Source: Rhodoblastus sp963704565 (GTDB lineage: Bacteria > Pseudomonadota > Alphaproteobacteria > Rhizobiales > Beijerinckiaceae). Taken from it: a stretch of 64,000 bases of DNA. How positions within the stretch are numbered: the stretch's first letter is position 1; each line of letters starts with the position of its first letter. Of this stretch, positions 33,930 to 43,243 are shown piece after piece. Location of the stretch: positions 1,922,001-1,986,000 of the forward strand of contig OY969917.1 of NCBI GenBank assembly GCA_963704565.1, read 5' to 3'. Position numbers and translations under genes: made by a program. The notes under the pieces are model-generated. The model did no database searches. It saw only the letters and a program-made list of their open reading frames with translations, and was not told the DNA's origin.

Positions 33930-34748
33930 ATGAATCTTTCCACCAAGGGGCTGATGACCGGCAAGCGCGGCCTGATCATGGGCGTCGCCAACAACCATTC
34001 CATCGCCTGGGGCATTGCCCAGGCGATCGCGGCGGAAGGCGCGCAACTCGCCTTCACCTACCAGGGCGAGGCGCTCGGCAAGCGCGTCAAGCCCCTGGCC
34101 GAGAGCCTCGGCTCCCATCTCACTTTGCCCTGCGACGTCGAGGATCTGGCCAGCGTGGACGTGGTTTTCGCCGCGCTCGAACAGAACTGGGGAACGATCG
34201 ATTTCGTCGTCCACGCCATAGGCTTCTCCGACAAGAACGAGCTGAAGGGCCGTTATGTGGACGCCACCACGCGGGAAAACTTCACGCGCACCATGGTCAT
34301 TTCGGCCTTTTCCTTCACCGAAATCGCCCAGCGCGCGCAAAAGCTCATGCCGAACGGCGGCGCGCTGCTGACCCTCACTTATGGCGGCGCGACCCGGGTC
34401 ATGCCCAATTACAATGTCATGGGCGTGGCCAAGGCGGCGCTGGAGGCGAGCGTGCGCTATCTCGCCGCCGATCTCGGCGCGCAGAACATCAGGGTCAACG
34501 CCATTTCCGCCGGGCCGATCCGCACGCTGGCCGGCGCCGGCATCGCCGACGCCCGCTTCATGTTCAATTTCCAGAAGGGCCATGCGCCGCTGCGCCGCAC
34601 CGTCACCATCGAGGATGTCGGCGGCTCGGCGCTTTATCTGTTGTCCGATCTCGCGGCCGGCGTCACCGGCGAGATTCATTTCGTGGACGCCGGCTACAAT
34701 ATCATCTCGATGCCGCAGCCCGGCAGTCTGAAAGCCGATATGGAATAG
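33930..34748 (+). CDS. fabI: Enoyl-ACP reductase (NADH)
   Basis: Final reduction step of each fatty-acid elongation cycle; triclosan target class. 272 residues of the SDR superfamily with MGVANNHSIAWGIAQAIA (cofactor loop), VHAIGFSDKNEL, the active Tyr and Lys in NYNVMGVAKAALEASVRYL, and ISAGPIRTLAGAGI. Starts 14 bases after the fabB stop. The three genes give a complete FabA-FabB-FabI unsaturated-fatty-acid module. Confidence 0.95.
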   Translation: MNLSTKGLMTGKRGLIMGVANNHSIAWGIAQAIAAEGAQLAFTYQGEALGKRVKPLAESLGSHLTLPCDVEDLASVDVVFAALEQNWGTIDFVVHAIGFSDKNELKGRYVDATTRENFTRTMVISAFSFTEIAQRAQKLMPNGGALLTLTYGGATRVMPNYNVMGVAKAALEASVRYLAADLGAQNIRVNAISAGPIRTLAGAGIADARFMFNFQKGHAPLRRTVTIEDVGGSALYLLSDLAAGVTGEIHFVDAGYNIISMPQPGSLKADME

Positions 34749-34815
34749 CGAGCTAGCGGCTTTTTAATCTCTTGCCTCCATGCTCCAGCGTCACGCCCCG
34801 ACGCTGGAGAGCCCT

Positions 34816-36689
34816 TTGACCGACGCGACGACGACTTTCGCCCCCTCTGCGCAAATCTCCGTCGAGGCTCGGCGCCGGATCGTCCTGTGGCTTGCGATCC
34901 TGGGCGCGACCGCCCTTTGCTTCCTGCTCGACCATTCCAAGCTGGTCGCGGTATGGAAGACCGGCGCCTTTTTCGACAGCGACGACGCCATGCGCATGGT
35001 GCAGGCGCGCGATTGGATGGCGGGACAGAGCTGGTGGGATCTGGTCGCGCATCGGCTCGACCCGCCGCAGGGCATGCTGTCGCACTGGTCGCGCATCATC
35101 GACGCCATTCTCGCGCCGCTGATCCATCTGTTCGGCCTGTTCCTGCCGGCCGAGGCGGCCGAGCGGGCGGCGCGGATCGCCTTTCCGGCGCTGAGCCTCC
35201 TCGCCTTGTTCCGCGCCGCCGCTTACGCCGGGCGGGTTTACCTTGGCGCAGCCTATGAGATCGCGGGCGTGGCCGCCGTCACGCTCTCCGGCGTGAGCAT
35301 GATGCAATTCTCGCCAGGGCGCATCGACCATCACGGGTTGCAGATCCTCGGGCTTTTCTTCGCCAGCGCGGCGCTGGCGGAAGCCCTCGATCCGGCGCGC
35401 GCGCGCCGCGCCGCCTGGGCCGGCGTCGCCATCGCCCTGACGGCGGGCGTCGGCCTCGAAAACCTGCCGTTCTTCGTGGTCCTTTTCGCGACGCCGCCGC
35501 TCGCTTTCATCGTCCGGGGCGACAGCGCCAAGCCGCTTCTCGTCGCTTTCGCGCGCGGCCTGGCGCCCGCGCTCGTCGCCGTCTTCCTCGCCACCATCCC
35601 GCCGTCGCGCTGGCTCGATCCGAGGCCCGACGCGCTGTCGATCGTCTATCTGACCGCCTTTGTCGCGACCGCCGCGGCCTTTCTTGTGCTGTCGCGCCTG
35701 CCCCTGGAGCGCTGGCCCGCGCGGCTCGCCGCGAGCCTTGCCGCCGGCCTCGCCGTCGTCGCCTTGACGGTTTTCCTGTTCCCCTCCGTCCTCCAGGGCC
35801 CCTTTGCCGGGCTCGCGCCCGAATTGCGCGATTTCTGGCTGTCCGTGGTGCGGGAAATGCAGCCGTTCCTGCCGCTGCTGAAGCACAAGCCGGCCTCCGG
35901 CGCCGGCTGGCTGCTCGGGTTTTTCTTCGGCATGGCCGGCGCCGGCCTGGGCGTCTGGCGCGCCGCCGCCCGGGCCGATCGCATCGAACGCGATCGCTGG
36001 ATCCTGCTCGGCGCCTTGCTGCTCGTGGGCGCCGCCGCCTCCGCCGCTCACGTCCGCTCCTTCGGCTCCGCCGCCCCGTTGCTGGCGATTGGCGCGCTCG
36101 GGCTGGTCGCCCCTTTGTGCGAAAAGCTGAAGCAAAAGAACCCCGCCTTCGGCGGCCCGGCGGCGCAACTGGTCTTGATTCTGGCGGTCTCGCGGGTCGG
36201 CCTCGCGATGCTTATCGGCTCGATCTGGGCGCCGGATTCCGCCAAGGCCGCGACGCCGCTCGCTCCCGGCGAGCCGACGACGGAACGCTGCATCGCGCCG
36301 GAGTTTTCGCGCCCCTGGCGCGCCTGCCGGCGGGGCTGGCGATCTCGCAGCTCAACGCCGGTCCCTACCTGTTGGCGCATACGCCCCACACCGTGCTCGC
36401 CGCCCCCTATCATCGCGACAACCACGGCAATCTGCTGGCGCTTCATATTCTGACCGACCCGCCCGAACAGGCCGAGGCGCTGGCGCGAAGCTCCGGCGCG
36501 CGCTGGCTGTTCCTCTGCGTCGCCAAGGATTTTTTCTTCCAGCGTTATGTCGATTGGGCCCCGGACGGCCTGGCGGCGCGGATCGCGGCCCACCGCGCGC
36601 CATCCTGGCTGAAGCCGGTCGCGCTCAAGGGAACTCCTTATCTCGCCTTCGAAATCCTGCCCGCGCCGGCGGGCGAAAAGCCAAGGTGA
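34816..36689 (+). pseudogene. GT-C-like membrane protein, tandem copy 1, frameshifted
   Basis: First of two tandem paralogues. A polytopic membrane protein with the early motif FFDSDDAMRMVQARDWMAG and later PGRIDHHGLQIL, which resembles GT-C-fold sugar or lipid-linked glycosyltransferases; the substrate is unknown. The first frame reads to about 36,300 (RCIAPE), where copy 2 continues with FAPLARLPAG. Here that sequence is found only in another frame, through to the stop at 36689 (LARLPAGLAISQLNAG). One missing base near 36,301 explains this. The start is probably the TTG at 34816 behind GGAGAG, conserved in both copies; ATG 34780 is the alternative. Confidence 0.7.
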
Positions 36690-36753
36690 AATAGCGGCTT
36701 TTTAATCTCTTGCCTTCATGCTCCAGCGCCACGGCCCGACGCGGGAGAGCCCT

Positions 36754-38619
36754 TTGACCAACGCGACGACGACTTTCGCCCCTCAGTCACGGATCGGCGT
36801 GGAGGCCCGGCGGCGTCTCGGCCTCTGGTTGGCGATCCTGGGCGCGATCGCCGTGTGCTTCGCGGCCGATCTGCCGAAATTGCTCGCGGTCTGGAACACC
36901 GGCGCTTTTTTCGACAGCGACGACGCCATGCGCATGGTCCAGGCGCGCGACTGGATGGCGGGACAGAGCTGGTGGGATCTGGTCGCGCATCGGCTCGACC
37001 CGCCGCACGGCATGTTGTCGCATTGGTCGCGGATCGTTGACGTCTTCGTCGTGGCGCTGGATGACCTGTTCGGCCTGGTCCTGCCGGCCGAAGCGGCGGA
37101 GCGCGCCGCGCGCATCGCCTTTCCGGCCCTTTCCCTTGTGGTTCTGTTCCGGGCCGCCGCCTACGCCGCGCGGACCTATTTCGGCAAGCCGTACGAAATC
37201 GCCGGCGTGATCGCGGTGGCGCTTTGCGGCGTGGCCGCCCAGCAATTCTCGCCGGGACGCATCGATCATCACGGGCTGCAGATCGCCTTTCTGTTGATCG
37301 CCTTCGCCACGCTGGCGGAGGCGCTGGAGCCCGCGCGGGCGGGCCGGGCCGCCTGGTCCGGCGCGGCGATCGCGTTCGCCTTAGGGATAGGCCTTGAGGA
37401 CATGCCCTTCTTCCTCGCCCTCTTCGCCGCGCCGCCGCTGGCCTATATCGTCTGGGGCGACAGCGCGAAGCCGCTTCTCGTCGCTTTCGCGCGCGGCCTG
37501 GTCCCCGCCCTGGTCGCTGTTTTCATCGCGACGATCCCGCCCTCACGCTGGCTCGACCCGAAGCCGGACGCCTTGTCGATCATTTATCTGACCGCCCTTG
37601 TGGCGACCGCCGCGGCCTTTCTCCTGCTGGCGCGCCTGCCCCTCGCGCGCCGGTCGGCGCGCTTCGCCGCCAGCCTTGCCGCCGGCGCCGCCGTCATCGC
37701 CTTCACCCTGCTGCTTTTCCCTTCCGTGGTCGAAGGGCCCTTTGCCGGCATCGCGCCCGAGATGCGCGTCTTCTGGCTGGCGGGCGTGCTCGAAATGCAG
37801 CCCTTCCCGGCTTTCGCGCGACTTCAGCCAGTCGAAGGCGCCGGCTGGCTGCTCGCCTTTTTCTTTTCTTTCGCCGGCGTCGGGGTCGGAGCGGCGCGCG
37901 CCGCGGCGCGCAAGGATCATGTCGGCTTGAGCCGCTGGATGCTGCTCGGGGCGGTCCTGCTGGCGGGCGCCGCAACCTCGGCCGCCCAAATCCGCTCCAT
38001 TACCTCGACCGCGCCCCTGATCGCGATCGGCTCGCTCGGCCTCGCCGTCCCCCTGCGCGAAAAGCTGATGCGCGGGCGCCCTGCCTTGGCCGGCCCGGCG
38101 ACCCTGCTGGCGTCGATCATGATCGTCTCGCGCATGGGGATCGCGGCGCCCACCAGCCTTTGGGCGAGATTCGCCCCCCCGATCGCGCCCCAATCCGTGG
38201 CGGCGTCCGAGCCGACCATGCAAAGCTGCATGGCCCCCGGCGCCTTCGCGCCCCTGGCGCGCCTGCCGGCGGGACTGGCCGTTTCGCAGATCAACGCCGG
38301 CCCGTTTCTGCTGGCGCATACGCCCCACAGCGTGCTCGCCGCCCCCTATCATCGCGACAACCACGGCAATTTGCTGGCGCTGCATATCCTGACCGGATCG
38401 CCGGAACAGGCCGAGGCGCTGGCGCGAACCTCGGGCGCGCGCTGGCTGTTCCTCTGCGCCAGCACGGACAAATTCTTCAAGGACTATGTCGACAAGGCGC
38501 CGGACGGCCTGGCGGCGCGGATCGCCGCCCATCGCCCGCCGGCCTGGCTCAAACCCGTCCCGGTCACGGGAACGCCTTACCTCGCGTTCGAAATCCCGCC
38601 CACTCTAAGCGGAAATTAA
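36754..38619 (+). CDS. GT-C-like membrane protein, tandem copy 2
   Basis: Intact 621-residue paralogue of the preceding gene (633 if read from ATG 36718). It has about ten to twelve hydrophobic segments, acidic FFDSDDAMRMVQARDWMAG near residue 45 in the position where GT-C enzymes carry catalytic or metal-binding acids, QQFSPGRIDHHGLQI, and a soluble C-terminal domain with HSVLAAPYHRDNHGNLLALH and SGARWLFLCAS. Function is inferred only as a probable glycosyltransferase. The upstream DNA (GCGGCTTTTTAATCTCTTGC) is also duplicated before copy 1, so the duplication included the control region. It precedes a sugar-mutase-like gene, which fits a cell-surface glycan role. Confidence 0.75.
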   Translation: MTNATTTFAPQSRIGVEARRRLGLWLAILGAIAVCFAADLPKLLAVWNTGAFFDSDDAMRMVQARDWMAGQSWWDLVAHRLDPPHGMLSHWSRIVDVFVVALDDLFGLVLPAEAAERAARIAFPALSLVVLFRAAAYAARTYFGKPYEIAGVIAVALCGVAAQQFSPGRIDHHGLQIAFLLIAFATLAEALEPARAGRAAWSGAAIAFALGIGLEDMPFFLALFAAPPLAYIVWGDSAKPLLVAFARGLVPALVAVFIATIPPSRWLDPKPDALSIIYLTALVATAAAFLLLARLPLARRSARFAASLAAGAAVIAFTLLLFPSVVEGPFAGIAPEMRVFWLAGVLEMQPFPAFARLQPVEGAGWLLAFFFSFAGVGVGAARAAARKDHVGLSRWMLLGAVLLAGAATSAAQIRSITSTAPLIAIGSLGLAVPLREKLMRGRPALAGPATLLASIMIVSRMGIAAPTSLWARFAPPIAPQSVAASEPTMQSCMAPGAFAPLARLPAGLAVSQINAGPFLLAHTPHSVLAAPYHRDNHGNLLALHILTGSPEQAEALARTSGARWLFLCASTDKFFKDYVDKAPDGLAARIAAHRPPAWLKPVPVTGTPYLAFEIPPTLSGN

Positions 38620-38662
38620 CGCCTTCCGTGGCACAAAGCCCTTATGTTCCTGGAGTTGTCGC

Positions 38663-40165
38663 ATGGACCGTATCATTGAAACCTTGATCATCGGCGCCGG
38701 GCCGGCTGGACTGACGACAGCCTACCAGCTTTCCAAGCAAGGCCGCGAAGTCACCGTCCTGGAAAAAGACCCGGTCTATGTCGGCGGCATCAGCCGGACA
38801 GTCAATTACAAGAACTTTCTCTTCGACATCGGCGGTCATCGTTTCTTTTCGAAATCGAAGGCGATCGTCGATCTGTGGCGGGAAATCCTGCCCGACGACT
38901 TCATCGAGCGCCCGCGCCTGTCGCGAATCTTCTATCAGAAGAAATTCTACGCCTATCCGTTGCGCGCCTTCGAGGCCTTGCGCAATCTGGGCGTCGTGGA
39001 AAGCGCGCTGTGCATGGCGTCCTTCGGCTTCGCCAAGGCTTTCCCGGTCCGCGATCCGAAAAGCTTCCATCAATGGGTGCGCAACCAGTTCGGCGAGCGC
39101 CTGTTCTCGATCTTCTTCAAGACCTATACCGAAAAGGTCTGGGGTATGAGCTGCGACGAAATCTCGTCGGACTGGGCCGCCCAGCGCATCAAGGGCCTGA
39201 GCCTCGGCGCCGCGATCCTCGACGGGCTGCGCCGCTCGCTTGGCCTCAACAAGGCCTGGAACAACGGCGACAACAGCGCCAAGTCGCTGATCGAGTCCTT
39301 TCAATATCCGCGCAAGGGCCCCGGCATGATGTGGGAGGCCGCCGCCGCCAAGATCAAGAAGAACGGCGGCGAGGTTCTGATGGGCCGCTCGGTGGACAAG
39401 ATCGAATATGACGAGCGCAGCCAGATCTGGACGGTCGTGGCCTTGACCGCCGACAACAGGCGCGAAACCTTCCACGCCCGTCATGTCGTGTCCTCGGCCC
39501 CGGTGCGCGAGCTGATGACCAATCTGTCGCCGACGCCGATCAGCCTGCTCCACGCCCACCAGTTGCGCTATCGCGACTTCCTGACCGTGGTGCTGATCGG
39601 CAAGTCGCGCCGCGAGCTGCCCGACAACTGGGTCTATATCCACGATCCTTCGGTCAAGGTCGGGCGCGTGCAGAATTTCCGCTCCTGGTCGCCGGAGATG
39701 ATCCCCGACGGCGTCTCGACCTGCCTGGGGCTCGAATATTTTTGCTTCGAGGGCGACGGCCTGTGGGATGCGCCGGATGCCGAGCTGGTCGAACTCGCCA
39801 AGCGCGAGATCGCCCAGATCGGCCTGATGGACCCGCGCGATGTCGCCGACGCCTCGGTGGTGCGCCAACCCAAGGCCTATCCGGTCTATGACGAGACCTA
39901 TGCCGCCAATATCGAGACGATCCGCACCGAACTGCGCCTGCGCTATCCGAACCTTCATCTTGTCGGCCGCAACGGCATGCACAAATACAACAACCAGGAC
40001 CACGCGATGATGACCGGCATGCTGACCGCGATCAACATCGTCGCCGGCAAGACCGTGCATGACGTGTGGCGGGTCAATGAGGACGCCGAATATTGCGAGG
40101 CCGGCGTTTCCGGCGCCGAGGAAGCCCTGACCAGCGAACGCCAAGTCCCGCGTAAAGCGGCGTAG
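38663..40165 (+). CDS. FAD-dependent UDP-galactopyranose-mutase/protoporphyrinogen-oxidase-like protein
   Basis: 500-residue flavoprotein. N-terminal dinucleotide-binding motif TLIIGAGPAGLTTAYQLSKQ, VLEKDPVYVGGISRTV, then IGGHRFFSKSKAI, typical of UDP-galactopyranose mutase relatives and amine-oxidase-type desaturases. FFKTYTEKVWGMSCDEISSD and a C-terminal HLVGRNGMHKYNNQDHAM close the FAD site. Members often lie in surface-polysaccharide loci. The exact substrate is uncertain. The stop (TAG 40163) falls in the first unit of a 24-bp tandem repeat that re-encodes the C-terminal PRKAA. Confidence 0.8.
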   Translation: MDRIIETLIIGAGPAGLTTAYQLSKQGREVTVLEKDPVYVGGISRTVNYKNFLFDIGGHRFFSKSKAIVDLWREILPDDFIERPRLSRIFYQKKFYAYPLRAFEALRNLGVVESALCMASFGFAKAFPVRDPKSFHQWVRNQFGERLFSIFFKTYTEKVWGMSCDEISSDWAAQRIKGLSLGAAILDGLRRSLGLNKAWNNGDNSAKSLIESFQYPRKGPGMMWEAAAAKIKKNGGEVLMGRSVDKIEYDERSQIWTVVALTADNRRETFHARHVVSSAPVRELMTNLSPTPISLLHAHQLRYRDFLTVVLIGKSRRELPDNWVYIHDPSVKVGRVQNFRSWSPEMIPDGVSTCLGLEYFCFEGDGLWDAPDAELVELAKREIAQIGLMDPRDVADASVVRQPKAYPVYDETYAANIETIRTELRLRYPNLHLVGRNGMHKYNNQDHAMMTGMLTAINIVAGKTVHDVWRVNEDAEYCEAGVSGAEEALTSERQVPRKAA

Positions 40166-40251
40166 AACTTCCCGCGCAAGGCGGCGTAAAACTTCCCGCG
40201 CAAGGCGGCATAGAACTTCCCGCGCAAAGTCGCGTAAGCTTCGCAAGGCGG
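40161..40251. repeat. 24-bp tandem repeat at the 3' end of the flavoprotein gene
   Basis: Three 24-bp units begin at 40161, 40185 and 40209 (GTAGAACTTCCCGCGCAAGG-like), with a shortened fourth to 40251. Read in the frame of the upstream gene, each unit gives stop-N-F-P-R-K-A-A, so stop codons TAG, TAA, TAG, TAA recur every 24 bases. Likely replication slippage from the gene's own last codons. Confidence 0.85.
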
Positions 40252-40254
40252 CAA

Positions 40255-40295
40255 AAGAAAAAGCGGCCGGGGACGCGCCCCGGCCGCTTCTTTTT
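40255..40295. terminator. Bidirectional intrinsic terminator
   Basis: 12-bp stem AAGCGGCCGGGG/CCCCGGCCGCTT (40261-40289), loop ACGCG, with an A-rich run before and CTTTTTG after, between convergent flavoprotein and pnp genes. Confidence 0.9.
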
Positions 40296-40309
40296 GTGTG
40301 CCTTGGCGC

Positions 40310-42469
40310 TCAGACCTGCGGCTGTTCGGCGTCCGCCTTGGCGGCTTCGGCCTTGGCCTTGGCGTCGAGGTCTTCGCCGGTCTGCTGATCCACCGCGCGC
40401 ATCGACAGGCGGACCTTGCCGCGATCGTCGAAGCCGAGCAGTTTGACCTTGACCTTGTCGCCTTCCTTGACCACGTCGGTGGTCTTGGCGACGCGCTGGG
40501 TCGAAAGCTGCGAAATATGGACGAGGCCGTCGCGGGCGCCGAAGAAATTGACGAAGGCGCCGAAATCGGTGGTCTTGACCACCGTGCCCTCGTAAATCAG
40601 CCCGATTTCCGGGTCCGAGGCGATCGACTTGATCCAGGCGATCGCGGCCTTGATCGCATTGCCGTCGCTCGACGCGATCTTCACCGAGCCGTCGTCGTCG
40701 ATATTGATCTTGGCGCCGGTCTTTTCGACGATCTCGCGGATCACCTTGCCGCCGGAGCCGATCACGTCGCGGATCTTGTCCACCGGGATCTTCATGGTCT
40801 CGATGCGCGGCGCGAATTCGCCGAGTTCGGCGCGGGCGTTGGCGATCGCCTTGGCCATTTCGTCCAGGATATGGAGGCGGCCGTCCTTCGCCTGGCCCAG
40901 GGCGACCTTCATGATCTGCTCGGTGATGCCGGCGATCTTGATGTCCATCTGCAACGAGGTGACGCCGTGTTCGGTGCCCGCCACCTTGAAGTCCATGTCG
41001 CCGAGATGGTCCTCGTCGCCGAGAATATCGGTCAGGACGGCGAAGCGCTCGCCTTCGAGGATCAGGCCCATGGCGATGCCGGCGGTCGGTCGCTTGAGCG
41101 GCACGCCGGCGTCCATCAGCGCGAGCGAGGCGCCGCACACCGTCGCCATCGACGACGAGCCGTTGGACTCGGTGATCTCGGAGACGACGCGAACCGTGTA
41201 GGGGAACTCGGCCGCAGTCGGCAGCATGGGATGGATGGCGCGCCAGGCGAGCTTGCCATGGCCGACTTCACGGCGGCCCGGCGAGCCGATGCGGCCGGTC
41301 TCGCCCACCGAATAGGGCGGGAAGTTGTAATGGAGCAGGAAGTTTTCGCGATAGCTCCCTTCCAACGAGTCGATGATCTGCTCGTCCTCGCCGGTGCCGA
41401 GCGTCGCCACCACCAAGGCCTGGGTTTCGCCGCGGGTGAAGACAGCCGAGCCATGGGTGCGCGGCAGAACGCCGACCTGCGCGGAGATCTGGCGCACGGT
41501 CTTGAGGTCGCGGCCGTCGATGCGCACGCCGTCGTCGAGAATGTTCCAGCGCACGACCTTGGCCTGCAAATCGTGGAACACGTCGGCGACGAGCCGCTGG
41601 TCGAACCTGGCTTCGCCGCCTTCGGGGCAGAGCGCCGTGTTGACCTTGTCCTTCACCGCGTCCACCGCCGCATAGCGCTGCTGCTTGGCGGTGATCTTGT
41701 AGGCGGCGCGCAGGTCGGTTTCGGCGATTTCCGCGACCGCCTTCTGGACGTCCGACTTGTCCACAAGATGGACGTCGCGCGGATCTTTGGCGGCGCGCTC
41801 GGCGAGGCGGATGATGGCCTCGATCACCGGCTGGAAGCCGGCGTGGCCAGCCATGACCGCCGCGAGCATGGTCTCTTCCGAAAGCTCCTTGGCTTCCGAT
41901 TCGACCATCAGAACCGCGTCGGCGGTGCCGGCGACGATGAGCTCGAGGTCGGAGGCCTTGGCCTCCTCGATGGTCGGATTGACCTTCAGCGCGCCGTTGA
42001 TATAGGCGACGCGGGCGCCGCCGATCGGGCCCATGAAGGGAATGCCGGAAAGCGTGAGGGCGGCCGAGGTGGCGACCATCGCCAGGATGTCGGGGTCGTT
42101 CTCCATGTCATGGCTCAGCACCGTGACGATGACCTGGGTGTCGTTGTGATAGCCCTCCGGGAACAGCGGGCGGATCGGACGGTCGATCAGGCGCGAGATC
42201 AGGGTCTCGCGCTCGGACGGACGGCCCTCGCGCTTGAAAAAGCCGCCCGGAATGCGGCCGGCGGCGAAGGTCTTTTCCTGGTAATTGACGGTCAGGGGGA
42301 AGAAATCCTGGCCCGGCTTGGGCGTCTTGACCGAGACGACGGTGGCGAGCACCGTGGTCTCGCCGTAAGTGGCCAGAACCGCGCCATCGGCCTGGCGGGC
42401 GATGCGACCGGTTTCGAAGGTGAGCTTGCGCCCGCACCAGTCGATTTCTTCGCGATGAATCTCGAACAT
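40310..42469 (-). CDS. pnp: Polynucleotide phosphorylase
   Basis: 3'-5' phosphorolytic exoribonuclease of RNA turnover. 719 residues: two RNase PH-like cores (FETGRIARQADGAVLATYG; FTRGETQALVVATLGTG, HYNFPPYSVGETGRIGSPGR), KH domain (IRDVIGSGGKVIREI) and S1 domain (IYEGTVVKTTDFGAFVNFFG), then an acidic/alanine tail. ATG 42469 (MFEIHREEIDWCGRKL) is chosen; the frame runs on to 42631 without homology. It lies 200 bases after rpsO, a leader where PNPase classically autoregulates, though no specific site was identified. Confidence 0.96.
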   Translation of the reverse strand: MFEIHREEIDWCGRKLTFETGRIARQADGAVLATYGETTVLATVVSVKTPKPGQDFFPLTVNYQEKTFAAGRIPGGFFKREGRPSERETLISRLIDRPIRPLFPEGYHNDTQVIVTVLSHDMENDPDILAMVATSAALTLSGIPFMGPIGGARVAYINGALKVNPTIEEAKASDLELIVAGTADAVLMVESEAKELSEETMLAAVMAGHAGFQPVIEAIIRLAERAAKDPRDVHLVDKSDVQKAVAEIAETDLRAAYKITAKQQRYAAVDAVKDKVNTALCPEGGEARFDQRLVADVFHDLQAKVVRWNILDDGVRIDGRDLKTVRQISAQVGVLPRTHGSAVFTRGETQALVVATLGTGEDEQIIDSLEGSYRENFLLHYNFPPYSVGETGRIGSPGRREVGHGKLAWRAIHPMLPTAAEFPYTVRVVSEITESNGSSSMATVCGASLALMDAGVPLKRPTAGIAMGLILEGERFAVLTDILGDEDHLGDMDFKVAGTEHGVTSLQMDIKIAGITEQIMKVALGQAKDGRLHILDEMAKAIANARAELGEFAPRIETMKIPVDKIRDVIGSGGKVIREIVEKTGAKINIDDDGSVKIASSDGNAIKAAIAWIKSIASDPEIGLIYEGTVVKTTDFGAFVNFFGARDGLVHISQLSTQRVAKTTDVVKEGDKVKVKLLGFDDRGKVRLSMRAVDQQTGEDLDAKAKAEAAKADAEQPQV

Positions 42470-42633
42470 ATTGTCTCGTCTCTCATGGATGGGTTGTCGA
42501 GCGCTCCACCATGAGCAAGACGGCAAGACGCCGCGAGAAAGCGGCGCCTGACGATCCTGCCCTGGCCCGAGCGCCTCGCCCGGCTGGAGGACGGCCCCTG
42601 CCGCCCTTCCCTTATGCGCGTGATTGCGCAAGT

Positions 42634-42660
42634 GAAAACGCGGCCGGACAGGCCGGCCGC
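42634..42660 (-). terminator. Terminator after rpsO
   Basis: 8-bp stem of GCGGCCGG and CCGGCCGC (42640-42660) followed on the minus strand by GTTTTC, between rpsO and pnp. Partial read-through into pnp is common in this arrangement. Confidence 0.75.
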
Positions 42661-42670
42661 GCGCGTTATT

Positions 42671-42940
42671 TCAGCGGCGGATGCCGAGACGCTCGATCAG
42701 CGTCCTGTAGCGCGCTTCGTCGTTCTTCTTGACATAATCGAGAAGCTGACGGCGCAACGAAACCAGCTTGAGCAGGCCGCGACGCGAGTGATTGTCCTTC
42801 ACGTGCGACTTGAAATGCCCTGTCAGATTGACGATGCGCTCGGTCAGAATGGCGACCTGGACTTCCGGCGAACCGGTGTCATTCGCTTTGGTGGCGTAGT
42901 CCTTGATGAGCGCGGCTTTGCGCTCGGCCGTGATCGACAT
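42671..42940 (-). CDS. rpsO: 30S ribosomal protein S15
   Basis: 89 residues, the usual length, with MSITAERKAALIKDYATKAN, DTGSPEVQVAILTERI, HVKDNHSRRGLLKLVSLRRQ and LIERLGIRR. Binds 16S rRNA and represses its own mRNA in other bacteria. An AAAGGA motif precedes the ATG. It is separated from truB, its common upstream neighbour, by a 4.4-kb accessory block. Confidence 0.97.
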   Translation of the reverse strand: MSITAERKAALIKDYATKANDTGSPEVQVAILTERIVNLTGHFKSHVKDNHSRRGLLKLVSLRRQLLDYVKKNDEARYRTLIERLGIRR

Positions 42941-43186
42941 CGGGTGTCCTTTCGGTTTGGTCGGACGACGCGCGGGGCCGCTCCGGGATGTCGTCCAGGG
43001 CGGTCATGCGTCATCGCTTGCGCCGAAACGGTTCGGCGTAAGCGCGTTTCTATACACGATTTTTTCGGCAGAGCCAGCGGAAAGGCCGAGGCGAACAGGG
43101 GAATCGCTTCAGGCGAAGGCCGAGGTTTGGCGAATCAGGGCGCGGCGATCGAAATTCGGCTGTCCCGATGAAAAACGCGGCGCAAG

Positions 43187-43214
43187 GAAAAGGCGGCGCT
43201 TTGACGCGCCGCCT
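43187..43214 (-). terminator. Terminator after the Hint-domain gene
   Basis: 9-bp stem AGGCGGCGC/GCGCCGCCT (43191-43214), followed on the minus strand by TTTTCC, 30 bases beyond the stop at 43244. Confidence 0.75.
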
Positions 43215-43243
43215 CAATTCATCGCCGCCTTCTCGCCCGAAGA

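Noticed and set aside
40161..40251. Tandem repeat as a CRISPR array
   Set aside because: Units are contiguous without spacers and no cas genes are present.
39955..40254. Minus-strand ORF of repeated AALRGKFY units
   Set aside because: It is a translation of the 24-bp tandem repeat plus antisense of the flavoprotein gene; no start context or homology.
40298..42514. 738-codon plus-strand frame opposite pnp (also 49289-51277 opposite infB, 52677-54386 opposite nusA)
   Set aside because: Shadows of strongly supported conserved genes.
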